Positions 7,823 through 17,079 are shown, counted from the first letter of the stretch. The stretch: 64,000 bases of DNA from Gillisella vitis (GCA_009744235.1 WPHV01000009.1:186001-250000), one strand, 5' to 3'. Translations and numbers: made by a program. The notes: a model not told the origin generated them from the sequence alone.

Positions 7823-9169
7823 TTACAGGTTGCCAAGCAGGTCATTCACGCGGCTTTGAGCATCCTTCAAAGCCGCATCGACATCCTTCTGACCAGTCAC
7901 CGCAGCGCTCATTTCTTCACCGATAATGTCCTGGATCGGGAACTGGCGTTGCACTTGCGATGGCAATGGACGGCCAAGCTGGGCAATATCAGACACGGTA
8001 TCGCGGTGTGGCAGGGCCTTGAAGGCATCCGAGGTCAGCACAGCCTGCACGGATGGCAGGTGGCCGGTGCGTGACCAATCAAAATCATTGTCGATGAAGA
8101 ATTTCAGGAACCGCGCCACGGCCTTGGTCTGCTCGGGCGTCCGGTCCCTGACGGAAACAGCCCAGGTATGACCATCGGCAAACTGCGCGTGGTCGCCGGA
8201 AAACAGCTGCGGATAGGGATAAACGGCATAGCCGCCCTTATTCAGCGCCGTACCCGGCTTGGCAGCCGAGGCATTGTAATCGCCAATCATCCAGGTGCCG
8301 TTCAGATGAACACCGCCCGCACCGGCCAGAAAGGCGGTGATCGAGGCGCCGTAATCCATATCCTTGGTGGTATAGCCCTTGGCGTAGATGGTCTTGTACA
8401 TCTCCACCACCCGCTTGGCCTCAGGCGTGTCGAGCTTGATATGGGTTGGATCGGCGAAGAAGTCAGCGTTTTGCTGGAACAGATAAGTATAGAGATTGCG
8501 CATATAGAGCGCCGTCTCATTGGCGAGATTCTGCACGAAATAAGGCTTGCCGGTCTTCTGCTTGAACTGTTCGGCCTGGGCCAGAAGCTCTTCCGGGGAT
8601 TTCGGCAGGATCGGCGTACCATCGGCATTGACGAGACCCGCCTGCTTAAACAGATCCATATTGATATGGTAGAGCATGGTCCAGCTGTCGATCGGCAATC
8701 CATAGAGCTTGCCGTCCTTGGTCGCGCCCTGCCGCGCCGCCTCGGTAAAAGTGTCAGGCTTGATGCCTTGCGTGGCCAAAAGCTCGTCCAGCGGCATGAT
8801 CAGGTTTTTGGACTGATAATCCGACAGGGCCGATTCATGGATCGTGACGATGTCAGGCGGATCGTTGGAGGCAAATTGTGCGTTGAGCTGGTCGTAGCCC
8901 GGCCATTCCACCGTCGCCAACGAGACATGGATATCCGGGTTGTCGGCGTTGAACTTGTTGATCAGCGAGGTCATGATCCCACATTCGCCGACCGATTTGC
9001 TGACGTCTGTATTGCTGCCATATTCAGCATCGCAGGCGCCGAAGAACCTTTGGACGTTCAGTTCCACCGGCTCCGCCGCAAAGGCGGCATGAGCAGTCAT
9101 CAGTGCCACCACCGGAATGGCGGTGCGCATCAGTTTCATGATCCTCGATTTGACTGGCTTGGCTTTCAT
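7823..9169 (-). CDS. Sugar ABC transporter substrate-binding protein
   Basis: A 448-residue extracellular solute-binding protein of family 1 (MalE/UgpB type). The N-terminus has lysines, then a hydrophobic run and a likely signal peptidase site after AAFA, so the mature protein is periplasmic. WPGYDQLNAQFASNDPPDIV and the later AFLAGAGGVHLNGTWMIGDY are typical of this family. ATG 9169 is preceded by GGGAGGAGAG and is preferred to the longer frame from 9208. It is the last gene of an operon with two permeases, an ATPase and an arabinofuranosidase, which suggests that arabinose-containing oligosaccharides or arabinosides are the ligand. The binding specificity itself is not visible. Confidence 0.88.
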   Translation of the reverse strand: MKAKPVKSRIMKLMRTAIPVVALMTAHAAFAAEPVELNVQRFFGACDAEYGSNTDVSKSVGECGIMTSLINKFNADNPDIHVSLATVEWPGYDQLNAQFASNDPPDIVTIHESALSDYQSKNLIMPLDELLATQGIKPDTFTEAARQGATKDGKLYGLPIDSWTMLYHINMDLFKQAGLVNADGTPILPKSPEELLAQAEQFKQKTGKPYFVQNLANETALYMRNLYTYLFQQNADFFADPTHIKLDTPEAKRVVEMYKTIYAKGYTTKDMDYGASITAFLAGAGGVHLNGTWMIGDYNASAAKPGTALNKGGYAVYPYPQLFSGDHAQFADGHTWAVSVRDRTPEQTKAVARFLKFFIDNDFDWSRTGHLPSVQAVLTSDAFKALPHRDTVSDIAQLGRPLPSQVQRQFPIQDIIGEEMSAAVTGQKDVDAALKDAQSRVNDLLGNL

Positions 9170-9211
9170 GGTCTCTCCTCCCACGTGTTTGTTGTATTCT
9201 TCGGACAAACG

Positions 9212-10054
9212 CTACCGAACGGCTGCCCCCGACACCGCCGTAACGATATATTTCTGGAAAAACAGATAGATGATCAGAATAGGCGCCCCAGCAAACACCG
9301 CCTGCGCCATCAGAAAGCCGAGACCTTCCGACTGGCCGAAATTGGTCTGGGTCGAGGCAAGGCCGACCGTCAGCGTATACATGTCCTTCCTGGAGGCGGA
9401 AATCAGCGGCCAGAAATAGTCGTTCCAGGACGCCAGAAACGTGAAAATGCCAAGCGTCGCCTGGGCGGGCAGTGTCAAAGGCAAGAGCACCTTCCAGAAA
9501 ATCCGAAACCGACTGGCATTGTCCAGCAAAGCCGCCTCATCCAGATCGCGCGGGATGGCCCGGAAATATTGCGTCATCAAAAAGACGCCGAAAGCGCTGG
9601 ATAGACCGGGCAGCACAAGGCCCGGATAGGTATTGTGCAGGCTCAACATGCTGAAAATCTGGTGGCGGGCGACCAGAACCGCCTGCTCCGGCACCGCGAG
9701 CCCGAACAGAACGATCACGAACAGCGCATCGCGCCCAGGAAAATTCAGGCGGGCAAAGCCATAGCCGGCCAGCGACGACAGGATCAGCGTGCCGATGGTC
9801 AGGCTGATGGAGACGATCAGGCTGTTAAGAATCCAGCGAAACACCGAGGATGTCTGGATTATATTGAGATAGTTGCTGATGATATAGGGCGGATGAAACA
9901 CCGAATTAGGGTCGGCCATCAGCACGCTGTTTTCCTTCAGCGACAATCCGATCACCCAGAGAATGGGCAAAAGCATCACGAGAGATAACAGCACGACCAG
10001 CCCAAGAACGATCCGGTTGCCAAGCCTGCTGTGAGAGGAGGAAAAGCCGCTCAT
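9212..10054 (-). CDS. Sugar ABC transporter permease (MalG/UgpE type)
   Basis: A 280-residue inner-membrane permease with about six transmembrane segments. The ATPase-docking EAA loop reads DEAALLDNASRFRIFWKVLL near residues 175-195. It forms the channel with the permease encoded just upstream, whose end overlaps it by four bases (ATGA), showing translational coupling. It belongs to the arabinoside operon 13650 to 7823. Confidence 0.9.
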   Translation of the reverse strand: MSGFSSSHSRLGNRIVLGLVVLLSLVMLLPILWVIGLSLKENSVLMADPNSVFHPPYIISNYLNIIQTSSVFRWILNSLIVSISLTIGTLILSSLAGYGFARLNFPGRDALFVIVLFGLAVPEQAVLVARHQIFSMLSLHNTYPGLVLPGLSSAFGVFLMTQYFRAIPRDLDEAALLDNASRFRIFWKVLLPLTLPAQATLGIFTFLASWNDYFWPLISASRKDMYTLTVGLASTQTNFGQSEGLGFLMAQAVFAGAPILIIYLFFQKYIVTAVSGAAVR

Positions 10055-10986
10055 GCCGCATCTCCCTTGCGCCTGGTGATCAGATATTGCGCCATGGCGG
10101 CCAGCAGGATCAGAATGAAGAGGATTTCGGAGGCTGCGGCCCCAAGACCGAGATCCCAGCGGCGGAAGGTGACCTCATAGATATAGAGAACGATGGGTCT
10201 GGTGGCATTGTTCGGCCCACCCCGCGTCATCAACAGCGCCTGGCCAAACAGCTGGAATTGCAAGACAATCTGAATGACGACCACCAAGAGGAAGGTGCGC
10301 TTGATGGATGGCAGGGTAATGGCCGTCAGCGTCCGCCAGCGGCTGGCATTATCAAGCGCTGCCGCCTCATAGATATCGCCGGGGATCTGCTGCAAGGCCG
10401 ATAGAAACAGCATCATCGGCAGGCCAAGGCACCACCAGACGGTGGCGATGGCAATCGCGATCATCGCCAGATCCGGATCGGACAGGGCGGCGGGTGCCGT
10501 TGCGCCAAACCAACTGAAAATGGTGGCAAGCAAGCCGACCTGCGGAATGAACACGATCCGCCAGACCAGCGTGACGATGGTGACGGACAAGACCGAGGAG
10601 GCGAAGAACAGGGTTCGCAGAACCGCCGCCGTCCGCGTCTGCCGGTTGAGCGCCAGCGCCAGAAAAAGCCCAAGCACCGCCAGCGTCGGCACCGTCAATG
10701 CCACGAAATAGAAGGTATTCCAGATCGACTGGATGAAAACGGCGTCCCGAAACAGCCGCAGGTAATTATCGAAGCCGACAAACCGCCCGCTCGAAAACAT
10801 ATCGGCCTTATGAAAACTCAGCCAAATGCCCCAGATCAGCGGGAAAACCAGAAGCGTGGTGAAAAATGTCAGGTAAGGCGCCACGAATAACGCATGGCTC
10901 CAGCGCGGAGCATGGATGCTCATCGACGCAGGGGCCGAACGGCGGCGCAGGCTCACACCCGGATGGACAGAAGAGCGGTCAGCCAT
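10051..10986 (-). CDS. Sugar ABC transporter permease (MalF/UgpA type)
   Basis: A 311-residue inner-membrane permease, partner of the MalG-type permease. The first membrane segment follows a 35-residue cytoplasmic N-terminus (APYLTFFTTLLVFPLIWGIW). The EAA loop is YEAAALDNASRWRTLTAITL. I start it at ATG 10986 (MADRSSVHPG), which overlaps the end of the ATPase gene by eight bases, instead of the much longer frame from 11064. It is the third gene of the arabinoside operon. Confidence 0.88.
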   Translation of the reverse strand: MADRSSVHPGVSLRRRSAPASMSIHAPRWSHALFVAPYLTFFTTLLVFPLIWGIWLSFHKADMFSSGRFVGFDNYLRLFRDAVFIQSIWNTFYFVALTVPTLAVLGLFLALALNRQTRTAAVLRTLFFASSVLSVTIVTLVWRIVFIPQVGLLATIFSWFGATAPAALSDPDLAMIAIAIATVWWCLGLPMMLFLSALQQIPGDIYEAAALDNASRWRTLTAITLPSIKRTFLLVVVIQIVLQFQLFGQALLMTRGGPNNATRPIVLYIYEVTFRRWDLGLGAAASEILFILILLAAMAQYLITRRKGDAA

Positions 10987-12079
10987 CGGACAGCGCCTCC
11001 GCATGCCGGGCGGTGCCATCCGCATCGAACAGATGGGCTTTTTCACCGTTAAAACCAAGACCAATCCGATCGCCGATTTTCAGGCGCGTCTGACCCGCCG
11101 TTGCGGCCACCACACTCTGCCCATCTGCCAATCGTGTGTAGATCAGCGTTCGATCACCCAGACGCTCCAGCACATCGATAGTGCCATCAATGTCGCCACC
11201 CTCAGGCGGCGTAACGTGAACCGCCTCGGCGCGAATACCGAGCGTCACCGCCGAAGCCGCATTTTCCGGATCGATATGGGTTTCGATGCGCAGGCTCTGA
11301 CCGCAGGTGGCGATCATGCCGGATCTGCCGGGAGCAAAACCCGTAACATCGAGAAAATTCATCGCGGGCGACCCGACGAAACCGGCAACAAACCGGGTTG
11401 CCGGGCGCTCGTAGATCTGCATCGGCGTGCCAATCTGCTCGATGCGGCGGTTGTTCATCACCACGATCCTGTCGGCCAGCGTCATGGCTTCGGTCTGATC
11501 GTGGGTGACGAAAATCATCGTCGAGCGCAGCCGCTGGTGCAATTGCGCCAGCTCAATACGGGTACGGGTGCGCAGAGCCGCATCAAGATTGGACAGCGGC
11601 TCATCAAACAGAAAGGCCTTGGGCTCCTTTACCACCGCCCGGCCAATCGCCACGCGCTGGCGCTGGCCACCGGAGAGCTGCCCCGGCTTGCGCTCCAGCA
11701 GATGATCGATTTCCAGCATCCGCGCTGCTTCCGCAATGCGCGCATCGATGACCGACTTGGAGACCTGAATATTCTCAAGCCCGAAGGCCATATTCTGGCG
11801 CACGGTCATGTGCGGATAAAGCGCATAGGATTGAAACACCATGGCCACGTCACGCTGACCGGGCGGCAGTCCGTCAATCCGCTCGCCATTGATGCTGATT
11901 TCGCCTTCATCGACGCTTTCAAGCCCGGCGATCATCCGCAGCAAGGTTGATTTTCCGCAGCCGGACGGACCAAGGAAGACCACGAATTCGTGGGCCGGAA
12001 TGGACAGCGACAAGCCATCCAGTACGGTCATGGCACCGTAGGTCTTGCTGACATTGCTGATTTCGATCTGTGCCGTCAT
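10979..12079 (-). CDS. Sugar ABC transporter ATPase (MalK/UgpC type)
   Basis: A 366-residue cytoplasmic ATPase that drives the sugar importer. Walker A is GPSGCGKST (residues 37-45), the signature LSGGQRQR lies near 134, Walker B is AFLFDEPLSNLD, and the H-loop is FVTHDQTEA. The C-terminal 130 residues form the TOBE-type regulatory domain of the MalK/UgpC subgroup. It sits 47 bp downstream of the arabinofuranosidase gene and overlaps the permease gene. Confidence 0.92.
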   Translation of the reverse strand: MTAQIEISNVSKTYGAMTVLDGLSLSIPAHEFVVFLGPSGCGKSTLLRMIAGLESVDEGEISINGERIDGLPPGQRDVAMVFQSYALYPHMTVRQNMAFGLENIQVSKSVIDARIAEAARMLEIDHLLERKPGQLSGGQRQRVAIGRAVVKEPKAFLFDEPLSNLDAALRTRTRIELAQLHQRLRSTMIFVTHDQTEAMTLADRIVVMNNRRIEQIGTPMQIYERPATRFVAGFVGSPAMNFLDVTGFAPGRSGMIATCGQSLRIETHIDPENAASAVTLGIRAEAVHVTPPEGGDIDGTIDVLERLGDRTLIYTRLADGQSVVAATAGQTRLKIGDRIGLGFNGEKAHLFDADGTARHAEALSDG

Positions 12080-12126
12080 CGCTATCCTCCTCCCAGGTTT
12101 AGCAAGGTCAGGAATTATCCATGCCC

Positions 12127-13650
12127 CTAAGAGACATCCTGAACCTTCACCCGGATCATCTGGTAGGACAGCGCCGGAAACGACGCCGACAGGCTTGTGC
12201 CGTCGATAACAAGCCCCTCGCCGGGACGTGGCGCAACCTCCGTCATCCGTGCCTGCGTATTGACCGCCTTCAAGTCGGCATGGGTCATCACCTGATAATC
12301 GGCAATAGATGGCGCGGTGCCAAACCCCTGCAAATCAAAGGTCGTCTCGATGGTCGCTTCTGAACGATTGACGATGAAGAAAGCAATCGAGCCGTCCGCC
12401 GCGTCATGCACGGCGGCAATGTCGAGACTGTCGACCTCACCGACTGCGGACGCCGTATAGGTCGGGCTTTTTACCCGCAGATCCAGCGCCGTGCCACGGC
12501 CATGCACCGAGGCAAACAGGAATGGATAGAAAATCGTCTGCCGCCACGCCGGACCGCCCGGCACCGTCATGATTGGCGCGATCACATTGACCAATTGCGC
12601 CAGGCAGGCAATGCGCACCACATTGGAGCGGCGGATAAAGGTGTTGATGATCAGCCCGACCTGCAACACATCCTCGAAATTATAGATGTCTTCCAGCAAC
12701 GGCGGCGCAAAGGGCCAACCATCATTGCCCTGGAGAATTGCCTTGTCCTGCTCGTTGGAATGATACCAGACATTCCATTCATCAAAGGAAATATAGACGT
12801 TCTTCGAAGAGCGTTTCTTGGCCTTAATGAAATCAATCACGCCCGATACCGAGACAATATAATCATCGAGTTTCTTGTTCTGGGCGAGATAATTGGGCGT
12901 ATCGCCCGCCTTGTTGTCGAAATACATATGCAGGGAAATGTAATCGACCTCATTATAGGCATGGTCGAGAACGGTCGCTTCCCATTGCGGATAGGTCGGC
13001 ATCTTGGCGTTGGACGAACCGCAGACCACCAGTTCCAGCGATTTATCGAAAGCCCGCATGGCCTTGGCGGTTTCGTGGGCGAGGCGACCATATTCATCCG
13101 CGGATTTGTGGCCGATCTGCCAAGGCCCGTCCATTTCATTGCCCAGGCACCAGAGCTTCACATCAAAAGGCTGCGGCCTGCCATTGCTGATGCGCAGATC
13201 GCTCCAATAGCTGCCGCCGGAATGATTGGCATATTCCAGAAAATTGCGCGCCTCATCCAGCCCGCGCGATCCGAGATTGACGGCCAGCATCATCTCCGTG
13301 CCGACAGAGGCGCACCAATCGGCAAACTCGTGCAGACCGACCTCGTTGCTTTCGGACGTGTGCCAGGCGAGATCGAGGCGAACCGGGCGCTGATCCCTAG
13401 GGCCAATGCCGTCTTCCCAATTATAGGCCGAAACGAAATTGCCGCCGGGATAGCGCACGATCGGCACATTCAACTCCCGCACCAGATCGATGACATCGCG
13501 GCGCATGCCGTTTTCATCGGCGCTTGGGTGATCGGGTTCATAAATACCGGTGTAAACCGCCCGGCCCAGATGCTCTATGAAGGAGCCGTAGAGCCGTGGA
13601 TCAATCTCCGCAATGCTATAATCGGCATGCGCCAGAACGGTCGCCTTCAT
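12127..13650 (-). CDS. abfA: Alpha-L-arabinofuranosidase, GH51
   Basis: A 507-residue glycoside hydrolase family 51 enzyme that releases arabinofuranose from arabino-oligosaccharides with retention of configuration. The acid/base Glu172 lies in CLGNEMDGPWQ and the nucleophile Glu291 in ISFDEWNVWYH. RYPGGNFVSAYNWEDGIGP near 66-84 is also a GH51 mark. A C-terminal beta-sandwich completes the usual length. No signal peptide is seen, so it is cytosolic and acts on imported arabinosides. ATG 13650 follows GGGGAGGATGAC. It is the first gene of the operon that continues with a sugar ABC importer, and lies downstream of an ArsR-type regulator. Confidence 0.93.
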   Translation of the reverse strand: MKATVLAHADYSIAEIDPRLYGSFIEHLGRAVYTGIYEPDHPSADENGMRRDVIDLVRELNVPIVRYPGGNFVSAYNWEDGIGPRDQRPVRLDLAWHTSESNEVGLHEFADWCASVGTEMMLAVNLGSRGLDEARNFLEYANHSGGSYWSDLRISNGRPQPFDVKLWCLGNEMDGPWQIGHKSADEYGRLAHETAKAMRAFDKSLELVVCGSSNAKMPTYPQWEATVLDHAYNEVDYISLHMYFDNKAGDTPNYLAQNKKLDDYIVSVSGVIDFIKAKKRSSKNVYISFDEWNVWYHSNEQDKAILQGNDGWPFAPPLLEDIYNFEDVLQVGLIINTFIRRSNVVRIACLAQLVNVIAPIMTVPGGPAWRQTIFYPFLFASVHGRGTALDLRVKSPTYTASAVGEVDSLDIAAVHDAADGSIAFFIVNRSEATIETTFDLQGFGTAPSIADYQVMTHADLKAVNTQARMTEVAPRPGEGLVIDGTSLSASFPALSYQMIRVKVQDVS

Positions 13651-13870
13651 GTCATCCTCCCCATATATATCCAATATAATGATTTAAACCATCTTGTCGG
13701 ATATAAAATCGTGATTTAGCACAAGCGTCAAGCTGGAAAGCAGCCGGGAGCACTGCAAAAATATGCTGCGGTACAGCAAAAATATCAATAACAACAATAT
13801 GACGACTGCATGACAGACCCAGAAACCATGGAGATTTCGGCTTCAAAATATCAATCATAAAACCGGATAT
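13651..13870 (-). promoter_or_regulatory. abfA operon promoter region with direct repeats and an ArsR-site copy
   Basis: This AT-rich 220-bp region upstream of abfA carries GCAAAAATAT twice, at 13755-13764 and 13776-13785, 21 bases apart. AAAATATCAAT also occurs twice, at 13779-13789 and 13845-13855. At its far edge (13866-13876), overlapping the regulator's stop codon, lies GATATTCATTC, an 11-base match to the arms of the palindrome in front of the regulator gene. Confidence 0.5.
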
Positions 13871-14797
13871 TCATTCCGTGCGAATTCGTAAAACAATATC
13901 CTGATCGTAATTGCCAAATCCGCGTCCGAAAATGTTGATCCCACCGGGATGCCGCGCATCATCGCGCACGCCGATCCTCACCCGGATGGAATGATGCGCC
14001 AGCAGATCGATGGCATTGAGATCGATGGCCGAAATCTTGACGCCATCAACGAAGGTGCCTTCCGCCGAAATTCGCCAATTCTTCAGCTTGCCGTATTGGG
14101 AGCCCTTCAGCTTCCACCAGTCAGGCGTATAGACACCACGTTTGTCACCGAAATCGCCGGGAGAGGTCCATGTACCGACATCCGTGCCGTTGATCGACAA
14201 GGTGATATCGGATGGCCAGTCGGCACTGGTGCCGGGGACTTCCGAACTCAGCTCCATGGCAATCTCGATTTCGCGGATCGCGCTGCCGGATAGCTTGGCA
14301 TTGTTGGGGAATTGATATTCAACATAGCCTCTGGTGAACCAGATCAGCCCGGCTTTCATCCGTTCCGGATCAAGGAAAGTATTGGGGACGTCCAGAAGCC
14401 CGATGATGCCCTCGGGCGAACAAAGACCACAGGGCGCCGTCACCTCATAGCTGGTATAAAGGCCGATCGGCATCGCCACTTCGATGGCATGGGCATCGAT
14501 CTTGCGCCGCTCGCTCTTGAAGACAACCAGCACTTCCTCGGCGGTCGGATAACAGATCTTCTGGCTGCCCTTGCGGGCTTTCTGGCTCTCCGTGCGGATC
14601 AGCCCCGCATCCTCCAGAACCTGGAGATTGGTGGAGACGGTGGATTGCGGCAGCGACAGTTCGGCGGCGATGTCATTGACATTCATCGCGCCTTTTTCAT
14701 GCAACAACTTGAGCATTCCGATCCGTAGTGGCGAGGCCAGCCCTTTCAGAACTGCCATGCCGTCTTCCGGGTCGATCACAAGGAAATTTCTGCTCAT
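13871..14797 (-). CDS. ArsR-type HTH regulator with a large C-terminal domain
   Basis: A 308-residue protein. Residues 12-90 form an ArsR-like winged helix: ASPLRIGMLKLLHEKG, then the recognition helix LPQSTVSTNLQVLEDAGL. The remaining 210 residues are much longer than in classic ArsR metal sensors. They contain a cysteine pair in APCGLCSPEG (Cys123, Cys126) and a beta-rich C-terminus with several Trp and Gly residues that could bind a sugar. ATG 14797 is chosen over 14821. It precedes the GH51/ABC operon, so it probably represses or activates arabinoside use. The effector is inferred, not seen. Confidence 0.75.
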   Translation of the reverse strand: MSRNFLVIDPEDGMAVLKGLASPLRIGMLKLLHEKGAMNVNDIAAELSLPQSTVSTNLQVLEDAGLIRTESQKARKGSQKICYPTAEEVLVVFKSERRKIDAHAIEVAMPIGLYTSYEVTAPCGLCSPEGIIGLLDVPNTFLDPERMKAGLIWFTRGYVEYQFPNNAKLSGSAIREIEIAMELSSEVPGTSADWPSDITLSINGTDVGTWTSPGDFGDKRGVYTPDWWKLKGSQYGKLKNWRISAEGTFVDGVKISAIDLNAIDLLAHHSIRVRIGVRDDARHPGGINIFGRGFGNYDQDIVLRIRTE

Positions 14798-14800
14798 TGG

Positions 14801-14844
14801 CTGATATTCATCCGAAAACAAGGTGTTTCACGAATGAATATCAG
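14801..14844. promoter_or_regulatory. Inverted-repeat operator upstream of the ArsR-type regulator
   Basis: CTGATATTCATCCG (14801-14814) and CGAATGAATATCAG (14831-14844) are inverted copies that match at 13 of 14 positions, separated by 16 bases. They start 3 bases upstream of the regulator's ATG, so binding would block its own expression. A third copy of the arm occurs upstream of abfA at 13866. Confidence 0.6.
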
Positions 14845-14876
14845 AATTCCTGATGCAATCAACAGGTGCCAAAGTC

Positions 14877-16256
14877 TCAAATGGCTTTCAGCGCAGCGCC
14901 CTGTTCGCCAATATCCAGGAACAGGCCGGTCATCACCCGCATGCCCTCTTCGGCAATCGACAGAAGAGCGTGCTCGTTCGGTCCGTGCTGGCCGCATTCA
15001 GCATGGGAATGGGGAATCCAGATGGTCGGTAGGCCAAGAATGCCGGTAAAGGCATCATTGGGCAGCGAGCCCGCCAGATTGGGCAGGACATGCACCGGCT
15101 TGCCACTGGTGCGGGTAATGGATTGCTCGACAAACCGCACCCAGGGATGATCGGGGGAGAACCGGGTGGCCCGGAAGGCCTCGCCCCGCGCTGGCTCCAC
15201 CGCCACCATGGGAAAACCATGGGCATCGAGATGTCGTCGTAAAGCGGGCAGAATGCCCTCCATATCCGTTCCCACCACGAACCGCAGCTGGCAGGTGGCG
15301 CGCGCCGATCCGGCAATGGCATTTTGCGGCGCGTTGATATTGCCCGAGGATATGGCCAGAACCGCCATGGAATTCCAGCCGAACACCCGCTCGGACGGCG
15401 TCAGATCCGCCTGACCCCAGTCCGCGTCATGCTTGCGGGACGGCAGGTCCTTGAGGGCAGCGCGAATGTCAGGGGTCAGGCTGGTCGGCAGCCATTCCGG
15501 GATCTGGATCTGGCCACGCGCATCGACAATCGTGGCAATGGCATGGGCGAGAATGATTGCCGGATCGGCCAACAAGCCGCCGAAATTGCCGGAATGGTGA
15601 TCACCGTCGCGCAAGGTAACGTTGAGGTTGAAGGCAAAGCCGCCGCGTGACCCCATGAACATGGTCGGCGTATCCGCCGCCAATCGCGGCCCATCGGATG
15701 CGATCAGCACATCGGCGGCAAGGGCTTCGCGCTTGGCCTGGAAAAACTCACGCAAACCGTAGGAGCCAGTTTCCTCGGCCATTTCCAGGATGATCTTGAC
15801 GTTGAAGCCGAGCTTGCCCTTCTCTTTCAAAATCAGTTCCAGCGCCTTGATATTGATGAGATGCTGGATCTTGTTATCCGCCGTGCCGCGCCCGTAAAGC
15901 TTATCCCCTTCCTGATGCAGCACGAAAGGGTCGAGCCCTTCACGCCAGCGATGCGCTTCGCCATTACAGACATCGCCATGCCCATAGATCAGCACGGTCG
16001 GCAGGCTGGCGTCCTCGATCAGGCTGGCGATCAAAAGCGGCGCGCCATTCTCTCGCGGATTGGCGAAAATCTCCGTGGCAAAGCCCAGGGACGACAGCAG
16101 CGGCTGAATATCCTCCACCAGATAGGCTTGAAGATCCTCCGGCCTGCCTTCCGACTGGCTGACCGAGCGGCGCGCTATAAGCCGGGCCAGATCATCAGTC
16201 AGCTTGCCGCCAAGCGCATAATCGGACGCATTGCGGATGAGTATCTCTCTGGTCAT
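14877..16256 (-). CDS. M20 family metallopeptidase
   Basis: A 459-residue zinc peptidase/deacylase of the M20 family, dipeptidase (CNDP-like) subgroup. The first metal ligand and catalytic Asp are in LIYGHGDVCNG (His93, Asp95). GRGTADNKIQHL holds the bridging Asp, and EMAEETGSYGLREF the general base Glu and a metal Glu. A dimerisation domain lies in the middle (about 200-320). No signal peptide is present. ATG 16256 is chosen over 16325. It stands between the arabinoside regulator and a GntR gene, and is probably its own unit. It may split dipeptides or N-acyl amino acids; the substrate is not clear. Confidence 0.82.
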   Translation of the reverse strand: MTREILIRNASDYALGGKLTDDLARLIARRSVSQSEGRPEDLQAYLVEDIQPLLSSLGFATEIFANPRENGAPLLIASLIEDASLPTVLIYGHGDVCNGEAHRWREGLDPFVLHQEGDKLYGRGTADNKIQHLINIKALELILKEKGKLGFNVKIILEMAEETGSYGLREFFQAKREALAADVLIASDGPRLAADTPTMFMGSRGGFAFNLNVTLRDGDHHSGNFGGLLADPAIILAHAIATIVDARGQIQIPEWLPTSLTPDIRAALKDLPSRKHDADWGQADLTPSERVFGWNSMAVLAISSGNINAPQNAIAGSARATCQLRFVVGTDMEGILPALRRHLDAHGFPMVAVEPARGEAFRATRFSPDHPWVRFVEQSITRTSGKPVHVLPNLAGSLPNDAFTGILGLPTIWIPHSHAECGQHGPNEHALLSIAEEGMRVMTGLFLDIGEQGAALKAI

Positions 16257-16338
16257 AAAACCTGCCTTTTGATTATTTTGCGACGCAATGCCAAGACAAT
16301 AGAGGATGGGAAAGGAGAAGCGCAAACATCAATGTGCC

Positions 16339-17079
16339 TCAGCCGCCCTCCTTGCGCAGATTCCGGGCCAGCGCCCGATGCCGCTCCTGGGATTTTTCAA
16401 TATGCTCGCGCATGGTGGCGCGCGCACCCTGCGGGTCCTGACCGGAAATGGCGTCGGCAATCCGACCATGCTCCTCCACCACTTGCGAAAGATAGGTTTC
16501 GCTGCGTGAAGAGGCCAGGTTGGGCAGGTTGGAGCGCGGAATGGCTTGCGGGCCAAAGCTTTGCATGGCGCTCAGATAATAGCTGTTATTGGTCGCCCGG
16601 GCGATGGCCAGGTGAAAATCGAAATCCGCCTTGGAGGTCGGCGCCTTTTCGGCGACAAGATCCGCCATCACCTCATTGGCCGCCCGGATCTCGTATTCCT
16701 GCGCCGAAGAGCGGCGCACGGCGGCCAGCGCTGCGGCTTCCGTCTCGATTGCCACCCTGAATTCCAGCATTTCCAAGGTTTTCGGAATGCTACGCTGCTC
16801 TTCCGTGCTGAGGCGCATTTCCTGTCCGGGCAGGTCATCAACGACAAACACGCCCTTGCCCTGACGAGCATCGACAAGACCGGCGGCGCGCAGCTCGGCT
16901 AGCGCCTCGCGGATCACCGTGCGGCTGACCCCGAACCGCTCGATCAGCCCCGGTTCGGTCGGCAATTGCGTGCCAAGCGCCAGCCGTCCGCCAACAATAT
17001 CGGCACGCAAGGCTTCGATGACGCTTTCGGCCAGCCTTGGCTTGCGCTGTGCTTCACTCGGCGATGGGGCTTTGGCCAT
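16339..17079 (-). CDS. GntR family regulator, FadR (FCD) subgroup
   Basis: A 246-residue regulator. The N-terminal winged HTH covers about residues 15-75 (LPTEPGLIERFGVSRTVIRE is the recognition part). An all-helical FCD effector domain follows, with the conserved Asp and His ligands in FDFHLAIARA and VEEHGRIADAI. ATG 17079 has GGAG six bases upstream, and ATG 17091 is an alternative. It is divergent from the kdgD operon across a region with two 15-base direct repeats. The inferred role is repression of uronate/aldarate genes until a sugar acid is present. Confidence 0.87.
   Translation of the reverse strand: MAKAPSPSEAQRKPRLAESVIEALRADIVGGRLALGTQLPTEPGLIERFGVSRTVIREALAELRAAGLVDARQGKGVFVVDDLPGQEMRLSTEEQRSIPKTLEMLEFRVAIETEAAALAAVRRSSAQEYEIRAANEVMADLVAEKAPTSKADFDFHLAIARATNNSYYLSAMQSFGPQAIPRSNLPNLASSRSETYLSQVVEEHGRIADAISGQDPQGARATMREHIEKSQERHRALARNLRKEGG

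Noticed and set aside
8168-9604. Long + strand frame of 478 codons
   Set aside because: It runs antisense to the sugar-binding protein and permease genes, which have clear family motifs, and its own translation resembles no protein family.
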